10,134 bases of DNA from Saccoglossus kowalevskii (lineage: Eukaryota; Hemichordata; Enteropneusta; Harrimaniidae): assembly GCF_000003605.2 (NCBI RefSeq), contig NW_003139847.1, positions 79,180 through 89,313 on the forward strand, written 5' to 3'. The notes beneath the pieces are model-generated. The model was not told where the DNA came from, searched no databases, and saw only the letters and a list, made by a program, of their open reading frames with translations. The stretch's first letter is position 1; the number at the start of each line of letters is the position of its first letter. Shown here piece by piece: positions 1 to 7,800 of this stretch. Position numbers and translations under genes: made by a program.

Positions 1-253
1 CAGCTTCTTTCAGTCATAATTCAAGACAAATAAAAGACAAAAATATAGAGAATATAGCAAATTATCTTTTTTCTCTAATATTCTTGTGTAATCGGTAATT
101 ATTTATGGGTGCATAGGAAATACATTCGTTATAAATTATTCTTAATATAAATTTCTAAATTATCAAAATCAGTTCTTTTTCCTCCCAAAAGACGAATGAA
201 TGTCAAAAACAGAAAGTCTTTATCGTAGTGCTATAAATACAAGACAATCTAAG

Positions 254-275
254 TTGATACTTCAAGTCGTATCAA
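254..275. repeat. Short inverted repeat
   Basis: The 7-bp arms TTGATAC and GTATCAA are separated by 8 bases and pair perfectly. No function can be assigned. Confidence 0.4.
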
Positions 276-413
276 AACATCTTCTACTACGTACTAGTAG
301 TATGTGTGTACTTGTGTACTATCATGCGTGAACCGATGGCGTGTACATCAGTAATTGACAGTTCGTTAGTTGTAATTCACAATATTGTACAATATCGCCA
401 ATATATCATTAAG

Positions 414-433
414 TCGTGATGACGTCATCACGA
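414..433. promoter_or_regulatory. 20-bp perfect palindrome with CRE core
   Basis: TCGTGATGACGTCATCACGA is a perfect 20-bp palindrome. Its centre, 420-427, is TGACGTCA, the full consensus cAMP response element bound by CREB/ATF-type bZIP dimers. The flanking arms extend the symmetry well beyond the 8-bp core. It lies about 2.5 kb upstream of the predicted start codon, so it could be a distal regulatory site for that gene or for an unseen gene to the left. That it is bound is inference. Confidence 0.45.
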
Positions 434-531
434 TCCAGACATAAAGACATGTGGTTTAAATGGCGTCTTTTAAGTTTAGTATACATATCTGTCATGCGTG
501 ACACATTTAAACGAGCATGGTATTTTGATCA

Positions 532-561
532 CACAGATCACATGTCGCTACAGAATCTGTG
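532..561. repeat. Short inverted repeat
   Basis: The 7-bp arms CACAGAT (532-538) and ATCTGTG (555-561) flank a 16-base loop. It may be a chance hairpin. Confidence 0.3.
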
Positions 562-1374
562 ATTCAACCAACTGAATTCATTCTTATTATCGTCACATTG
601 TTGGCGGTCATATTTCTTCATTTTGTACTATTCCAAATTGTGCCAAAAATATTAACCCAAATGTTCACTTATTTCGATATTATTTAAATATTTTTGGTGT
701 AGAACGCCATAAATACACCAGCATTTTAAGTTCATGGAACTTATATATACACTGCATGACCCTGATCAGCTTACTCGTGTAGGAACGCCGGCCAAGCCAC
801 GTAATACTTGTCTACTTGGCGGATACAACAAAACACTATAAGATGTCTTACATCTTTGAAGACGATTCCAAATTAATTATTAAACTAAACTGAGTGAAAC
901 ATGCGCCTAAAATATCCCATGGGAGCGGTACAATATCAATACCGTCAGTTTGGGTCAAGATGTGACGCAGGAGCTAACCAATGCTAACCACGGTCACGCT
1001 GATGTTACCCTATGCCGACATAACTATATCATGAAAGAGAGAAGAGATACCCATGCATATATACATATTATCTCGTCAGACACATTTAGAAACACGCATA
1101 ACTGGACTCACCTGTATTTAACGTCACCACCAAGCCAAGTCTATTCGCTCGGCGATCGACTTCAAATTTAACAACTATAAGTTATATTGCTTACAATAGT
1201 GACGTAAGATGAGAAGTCGGAAACATTATACTGTGTACCATGTTTGTTCCTAAGATACGGTTAACGCAATACCGTGGAAGTCGGTGACAAAATGTAGCCA
1301 TGCTAATCTCTGTTACATGTAGCACTAAAATTAACCGTAACAAAACATGCCGCGTGGGCAGAAGGTGGCGAATA

Positions 1375-1427
1375 GTTTTTGTTTTTGTTTTTTGTTTTTT
1401 TTAAATACACCAGCATTCCGACTGGTG
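1375..1427 (-). repeat. A-rich tail and short hairpin, possible retroposon remnant
   Basis: On the minus strand this reads as a hairpin (arms CACCAG at 1408-1413 and CTGGTG at 1422-1427) followed by an A-rich AAAAAC-type tail. On the + strand it appears as a degenerate GTTTTT tract at 1375-1402. The 16-mer TAAATACACCAGCATT at 1402-1417 also occurs at 710-725. A unique sequence followed by an A-rich tail is the usual look of a short retroposed fragment, but too little remains to name one. Confidence 0.25.
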
Positions 1428-1573
1428 CTGTGTAACTATTAAACAAACTATTCATTTTTATTTCTTTGCATGCACAATTGTTAAATTACTAAAATATGCT
1501 CATGTGGTTCATGATTTGAAATGTTAATATAAAAATAGCATTGTGCACTCATTTGCATTACGATGGTTTCAGT

Positions 1574-1579
1574 CACGTG
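1574..1579. promoter_or_regulatory. CACGTG E-box
   Basis: The canonical palindromic E-box CACGTG sits in the context GTCACGTGGC, the type preferred by USF/Myc-family bHLH factors. It is isolated and has no other promoter signals around it, so function is speculative. Confidence 0.2.
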
Positions 1580-2468
1580 GCTAAATGAGAGAAATACTAG
1601 TAGTTGACAAGGTTGACTTCATAAAAGCGGCAATGAGGTCAATATAAACTCAAAGCCTACACTTACATACACATACAGGGAATCGGATTGCTGTACAGTC
1701 GAAATAACTGCCTTGACAGAGTATCACTTGATCGTACAAGCGGCAGCGCTACGGCATTCTCATCAACGCGTTTAAAATTATGTCACCCTTGTCGCCCGTA
1801 ACTCCGTGAATACGGACCGATACTAGATGTATCATGATGTCACAGTAGCGTGAAATTTCAATGTGAAAGTATTAGAAAGATAAGAAAACAGACTTACCAC
1901 AAAGTTGTTTCCAAATCTTGGTTTTCTAGCGTAAGCGAATAATCGTGTATGGGCATTGTCGGCAAACACAATCAAGCGTGTTCCATATTAGAATCGTGCG
2001 CTTTCTCGACAAGTAGCTACCAGTTGTCATTGCGGTGTTACGTCATCATTATACTCACATTTCTTTGGCGATCGCTTATAATAGATGAGATATTTTATTT
2101 TTTATTCAAATTAAAAAAATGTAAACAAGATATAATAACCGCAACCGTAACCCCCGGTCGTGATCACGGGAATACTTCAGTTCGTGCTTCACAGGGGCTT
2201 AGCCGGGAGGCGACAAGGTCACATCACAAAATAATCACTTATGTTAATGTATTGCGTGCAAATGTTTTACCCCATCAATATGGAGGTGTATTTAAAACCT
2301 ATTGTTGCTCGTCATGCTTGGATTGTTCTCAACCTATGATTTATGTATACAGCGTACAAACAAAACTTTAGTACAACCAGTAGAAATTGTAAACCAGACT
2401 CACCAACAGTAAATGAATATTGATATAATTGCTAAATCGATATGGGTGGCTAGTACTAAATAGAAATG

Positions 2469-2494
2469 TATTTATTTATTTATTTATTTATTTT
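2469..2494. repeat. TATT tetranucleotide microsatellite
   Basis: About six tandem copies of TATT (equivalently ATTT) lie upstream of the gene. It is a plain simple-sequence repeat. Confidence 0.8.
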
Positions 2495-2713
2495 AAAATA
2501 CGCCGAATAATGATAAGTTCAGTCAGAGGTACATTATATTAAACATTATCGGTTATGCAATTGTCGTAACGGTTGTCCCAGAACATACGAAATTTTCAAG
2601 CATTTGTTTAAATATCGCCAAAACATACTTAAAATGGATTCACATAATTTCTCGATCGTTTATTGAAGCTATAACACCTTCAAAAATTTAAATTATCATG
2701 CCAAATAACCTTG

Positions 2714-2803
2714 AACGCCTGAGGGCGTTAGTCTGTTCGCGCGTCGATTACTGCGCGTCGCGTCGACGCGGCGTACGGACAGCGCGCCCTCTAGCAGGTT
2801 CGA
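2714..2803 (+). promoter_or_regulatory. CpG-rich patch, probable promoter / 5' UTR
   Basis: About 18 CpG dinucleotides fall within 90 bases, in an otherwise strongly AT-rich, CpG-poor window. The patch includes overlapping GCGCG and CGCG runs and the 12-bp perfect palindrome CGCGTCGACGCG at 2759-2770. A perfect 6-bp hairpin, AACGCC-TGAG-GGCGTT, lies at 2714-2729. The patch ends about 150 bases before the predicted start codon at 2951, the expected place for a CpG-type promoter or transcription start. I see no TATA box at a suitable distance. The assignment rests on composition and position. Confidence 0.4.
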
Positions 2804-2816
2804 GATCAAACGAACA

Positions 2817-2924
2817 ATGGTGATTGAAACGCAAAATTGCACTTCGAACGCATATAGCGATAGTTGTGTGTTGACCACGTTATTCGTAGCAGTGATCTCC
2901 TTTACGATAATGCAATATTCATAA
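2817..2924 (+). other. Upstream ORF of 35 codons in the presumed 5' leader
   Basis: An ATG with A at -3 and G at +4 opens a 35-codon frame that stops at TAA 2922-2924, 26 bases before the main start at 2951. Residues 18-32 (about VLTTLFVAVISFTIM) are hydrophobic and could span a membrane. If transcription starts in the CpG-rich patch, ribosomes would meet this frame first and it would probably lower translation of the main ORF. It could instead be an untranslated or chance frame. It is on a different frame from the main product. Confidence 0.3.
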
Positions 2925-2950
2925 AAGAAATCGAAGACCCCAAAGACAAA

Positions 2951-2953
2951 ATG
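2951..2953 (+). CDS. Coding exon 1: start codon only
   Basis: ATG at 2951-2953 sits in the context GACAAAATG (A at -3) and abuts the donor GTAGGT at 2954. This makes a first coding exon that contributes only Met in phase 0 to the acceptor at 3144. The same frame is open upstream to a stop at 2861-2863 and would read LLYDNAIFIKEIEDPKDKM. If the true upstream exon splices in near 2892 (acceptor-like GTAGCAG), those residues could belong to the protein. I prefer the ATG-only reading because a CpG-rich patch lies just upstream and all other junctions are phase 0, whereas the alternative needs a non-zero phase. Intron 1 is 191 bp. Confidence 0.45.
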
Positions 2954-4533
2954 GTAGGTTACCTTTTTTTCACTAATTCGCCGTTTTTTCCGTTGTTTTT
3001 GATTCATGTTCTTCTTGGGTTGGTAGATTGTAAGTTTCTATCGCCTCGTTAGCAAGAGCAATCACGGTGATGTTATTTTGAGGAAAAAAACGGCCATCAA
3101 AAACTGTTGATATTACATTCACTGCAAGTATATTTTTGTTGCAGAAATCCGAAAGCTCTGATGAATATACAACTAACAGCCCCAGTGAAAGTTCCGAGGA
3201 AGAAAGTTGCGACGAAGATGTCAAAACAAACGAGGTTTCTGACAAGTTAAATTGCAGCGACAATTGCAACGAAGATGTCAAAACAAACGAGGTTTCTGAC
3301 AAATTGGAGGACAGCGACAATTGCGACGAAGATGTCAAAACAAACGAGGTTTCTGACAAATTGCAAGACAGCGACAATTGCGACGAAGATGTCAAAACAA
3401 ACGAGGTTTCTGACAAGTTAAATGGCAGCGACAATTGCAACGAAGATGTCAAAACAAACGAGGTTTCTGACAAATTGGAGGACAGCGACAATTGCGACGA
3501 AGATGTCAAAACAAACGAGATTTCTGACAAATTGGAGGACAGCGACAATTGCGACGAAGATGTCAAAACAAACGAGGTTTCTGACAAATTTGAAGACAGC
3601 GACAATTGCGACGAAGATGTCAAAACAAACGAGGTTTCTGACAAATTGGAGGACAGCGACAATTGCGAGAGTCAGAGTTCGACCGGGACAGACAATGAAG
3701 ATGAACAGGAAAGCGAAACTTCCACCAAAAAATTGCAGAAGAAAAAAAAGAAGAAAAAAACAAAGCAAAATGTACATTTTGAAGAAAAACCAAGTGAAAC
3801 GCCTGTGGAATCAGGAGGATGTTTAAGTCGTTTGTTTTGGTGCTGTTTTGGAACAAGCAAGGACAGTGGGGAAAAACCGGCAAAGGTGCGCAATTTAATG
3901 TAAATATTGTATTATTTTATTTTTTTACTGGCAATCCATGAGTACAATTACTTTTTTATATTTGGTGCTTATATGATATTTTTGTCAATTCGTCGCTATT
4001 ACAATTTTGTCATAAGGTTCAGACAACTGCAATGACAATATGTTCAATATCCGGGACATTTGATTGGTCTGAATTTCACGGAGAAAGACCCTGTTGGTGT
4101 GACCCAAACACATTTCGTGCACAGATGCGTTCTCTAAAAAATTACGTCCGCATTTTATCCAGAAACGGGAGTAAATTTTATTTAAGAATAATTATTTTGA
4201 ATTATTCATATGCTGAATGGCAGACGTCCATCACACTGCAGATGGTATAATAGAAAGTTTTTTATATATTTTTCAGAACGATGGCGTCGTGACAACTCAG
4301 CCAAGTTCCATGGTAAGTGTAACCTATGTATTTTAAGTTTGTGTCGACATTGAACTGAATACACCAAGTAGCCCGATGTGTTATTATTATTATTATCATT
4401 ATTATGTGTTTATTTCACATCATAAAAAATCCATAGCCAAAAAAAATACAAGTCAAAAAATACTCTTCTCCCATAATTTCCATATTAAATTCTGGGAATG
4501 AATTGAAATGTACAATGTTGTTGTTACAATGGG

Positions 4534-4601
<68 letters not shown>

Positions 4602-4729
4602 GTGTTTATTTCAGATCATAAAAAATCCACAGCAAAAAAAAATACAAGTCAAAAAATTCTCTTCTCCCATAATTTCCATATTAAACTCTGGGAATGAATT
4701 GAAATGTACAATGTTGTTGTTACAATGGG

Positions 4730-4815
<86 letters not shown>

Positions 4816-7800
4816 GTGTTTATTTCAGATCATAAAAAATCCATAGCAAAAAAAAATACAAGTCAAAAAATTCTCTTCTCCCATAATTTCCATATTAAAC
4901 TCTGGGAATGAATTGAAATGTACAATGTTGTTGTTACAATGGGGTTAGATGAAAGGTGCAGTCTAATAATAAAGCTAAATGTTTTTTTCCGAAGAATTTC
5001 ATCAAAAGATCTAATATAGAGATTAACAAACAATGCCCTATTACTCTGTATTACAAAATGTGAATACCCAGATAATTTACGAAACACAAGTGAGTGTGCT
5101 CTCCTAATAGAGTTAAAACTACAAAGTGTAAAATTATATCACAAAAATGCACAATATGGAATATCACAAAATACAGAAAATAAATGACATTTAATAGCTA
5201 AGGACGGAAATTTAAAATCGCGAATAATCGTGTTGCCTCTCACATAAAAGAGACGAGATTTGGCCTGAATGTCAAAGTTGTCATTAAGGTCACTAGTGAT
5301 CAAGTGTCCCAGATATTTATATACAGTGACGTAATCAAGTAGTCTACCACTTAAATAAATTGACACATTCCTTAACCTTCGAAAACAAGGCTGAATTAAC
5401 ATACATACGGTTTTTTTCTCATTAAAAAAGATAGAGTTAAGTTTGCCATACCGTCCGCAAGTATCAACTAGTAATTGTTGACCATACACTCCTGTACTGA
5501 ATACTACAATATCGTCAGCATAAAATTAATGATTAATTCTCTGACTCCCTATTAAACAACCAAACAGAAGGGAGGATAGTTCATTACTGAGGTTGTCAAG
5601 ATAAAGGTGAAGAGATCCCACCCTGTTTAACATCGTTTGTTGAATGAAAAACATCAGAAAAACAATTATTCCATCTAACAGCAAATGTTTGATGCTTGTA
5701 CCAAAAACATTAAAACTCATTAAATAAGTCTTAACACCCCTAAGTAATAACTTTTCAAAAAGAATATCATGACGAACATAATCGAATGCCTTTGAGGCAT
5801 CCATAAACGTAACAAAAACAGGTGTATTCAATCTTCTTTAATATGTTATAAGATCGCTTAGCTCTATAGCATGATTATATGGCATGGACTTAGGAACAGA
5901 GTCGGCACCCAGTTTCCCCGGGCCAGTTTCAGAGTTCAAAATTGATAAATCGATTTCTGCACCCTGTAAAATAAATATCTGTAGTTTTGAGTTCCCCAAA
6001 CTGTATATATGTATATTCTAATAGTTATTCATTATTTATGAACCAACAAACAGAATTTTGATGACATTCAACGCGGTGAACCCCTAGCTTGTTGTACAGT
6101 TGAACGACCACAATACTCGGGTAGGAGGCGTCCTAGCTATACAATACGACAGGTAAACTATGCATTGCTTATGTAGATTCATACAATGCATTTTTCAGAA
6201 ATGTTTTTGAGAGAAATCATATTTTGACGGTGACGTACCGCGAAATTTGAATAAAATGGTTAGTGTACATTGACTAACATATCAACAATATTGCTATGGA
6301 AACCTTTGTCACAAATTATACAAAACGCGGGTTGTAATTTAATTACGTCACAAGTTTGATAAATCATTATATTTTGATATAATATGTTTGATGGCAGAAA
6401 TATGTTGGTTGTGATTGTGTAAATAATGTATTATTTGAAATATTCTTCATAGATGATTGAAAAAGTAGAATTGTTTCAAGACATCCCGCTGGAAGATGAC
6501 TCCGACGAGCACGACACAAATGTAGAAGTGGAAAAGTCGTATTCTGCAGCGTGTATCAAACCTAAGGCTATTGTTGGATTCGATATGTTAGGGGGAGCCC
6601 CCATGCCAGGATTGGGCAATATCGAATTGAAAGCTACTGGCAAGGTGGGTGGTGACGTCATACACGAATAATTTACATTCCTAATCAGCGTCGGGAGCGA
6701 ATCCCAGAGGAATGTCAGCACAAATGTTTAAGCTATTCAATACACTCTGAACACGTTTATTTTTAATGCAGAAACTAAACGAAGATGACGAAACGGCACA
6801 TGAGAAGGTTTATGAAGTCAAGAAATCCACTGAGCCAGAATATGCCGTGCCAAAGCCGAAAGCGATGGTTGGCGCCGTTCCGATGCTTGCCCCTGTCAAT
6901 ATACTTGCAGGACTTCCAGCCACAGGACTATCGAATATTAAACTAAAGAAGACTGCGGTATGCTATATACACTCATACTATGGTATACTAGTAATGTTAC
7001 CGACGTCAGTAATTCCTTGTATCGTGGCATTGTCTTGTGAGCCGAACACTAGTGCTGGCAACAATTAGTTTGTTTTAAATTATAATTTACACGGAAATCG
7101 ACCCATAAAATATTTGACACAAAATACCTGCACTTTGGTACCCAGCATATTTGTACTTATGGTAGTGATAGTCATTGTTAGTTTTTACGCTTTGACATTA
7201 TGAACAGGAAAAAAAAAATCATTCCATTATTTATGAGTTTCACTGATGGCCTGCACTCAATCAGCCAATCAACGAGTGTCATGATTACGTCATTTGAAAA
7301 TATTACAAAGTTATGCCACCGGCCAATAGAAACCTCTCGTTTCAGCTTGCATTGTGAAATTTATAAATATTCGTAGAAATAAAAAAAATAGTTTTGTTGT
7401 ATTTTAATCTAGAGGATCTCATCGTCGTTTGTTTTATAAAAAAAAGTAGCCTTTTTAGCGTGATCGCGAAAGAAATCTATCGAGAGAGTTTATACTATGT
7501 TTTATTGTTACGTTTACAGGCTAGTGCAGTCTCTGTAGCGCCATCTGCGACCACACAAAGCACACCTGATGATTCACATGACATGCAATCGAAATCCAAG
7601 CCTATGCCAAAAGCTACACAAGGTGGCGTAGACAATATTTTGATGAAGAATATTTATAAATCAATATCAGATGAAGACATTGACTGGAAACAGGTAATGT
7701 TCATATTTACAGCGAGCGCGAGATATTTACATCCCGCACCCGGTAGGCAAATATGGGGAGACTTTCGGGGGGGGGGGGGGGGCAAAGGGGATACCTGGTA

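Larger units (their letters stand above)
1..2700. other. Upstream non-coding region
   Basis: No gene can be supported here. The longest open frame, 1949-2371 on the + strand (140 codons), has a composition typical of random AT-rich sequence and no recognisable motif. The frame at 950-1171 is equally unconvincing. The stretch holds short inverted repeats, a CRE-centred palindrome at 414-433, a T-rich tract near 1375-1402, and a TATT microsatellite at 2469-2494. Several donor-like GTGAGT/GTAAGT sites lie on the minus strand near 1119, 1893 and 2399, but no complete antisense gene model can be assembled. The region is most simply intergenic or distal regulatory DNA upstream of the gene that begins near 2951. 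Confidence 0.6.
4381..5880 (-). mobile_element. 5'-truncated LINE (non-LTR retrotransposon) with triplicated 3' end
   Basis: This is a minus-strand LINE fragment lying in intron 3, antisense to the host gene. From high to low coordinates it contains part of the reverse transcriptase (about 5873-5139), the C-terminal region after it (about 5140-4900), a short 3' UTR with AATAAA, and an (AAT)n tail. The endonuclease and N-terminal parts are missing, as is usual for 5'-truncated insertions. The 129-bp 3' end occurs three times, each followed by an (AAT)n tract (+ strand TTA). The protein resembles the Jockey/CR1-like group of animal LINEs, but I cannot assign a clade with confidence. No target-site duplication was identified. 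The element is dead. Confidence 0.85.

Noticed and set aside
1949-2371. 140-codon + strand open frame
   Set aside because: It has no motif, composition is random-looking, there is no promoter or splice support, and length is within chance for this window.
2973-3662. Long minus-strand open frame (229 codons) of Ser/Leu-rich repeats
   Set aside because: It is the antisense of the coding minisatellite. Because the 57-bp unit is a multiple of three and lacks stops on that strand, the frame is open automatically.
3205-3666. CRISPR array
   Set aside because: The repeats are directly adjacent 57-bp coding units without spacers, inside a eukaryotic exon.
3418-3826. Other open frames on both strands over the repeat exon
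   Set aside because: They are shifted or antisense readings of the same array, with no start context, splice sites or continuation into neighbouring exons.
4032-4250. 72-codon frame in intron 2 preceded by GGTTCAG
   Set aside because: The acceptor is weak, no donor follows in a suitable phase, and the residues do not continue the modules of the gene.
4503-4911. Open frames encoding long tyrosine runs
   Set aside because: They are translations of (TTA)n microsatellites and LINE 3' UTR copies, not a protein gene.
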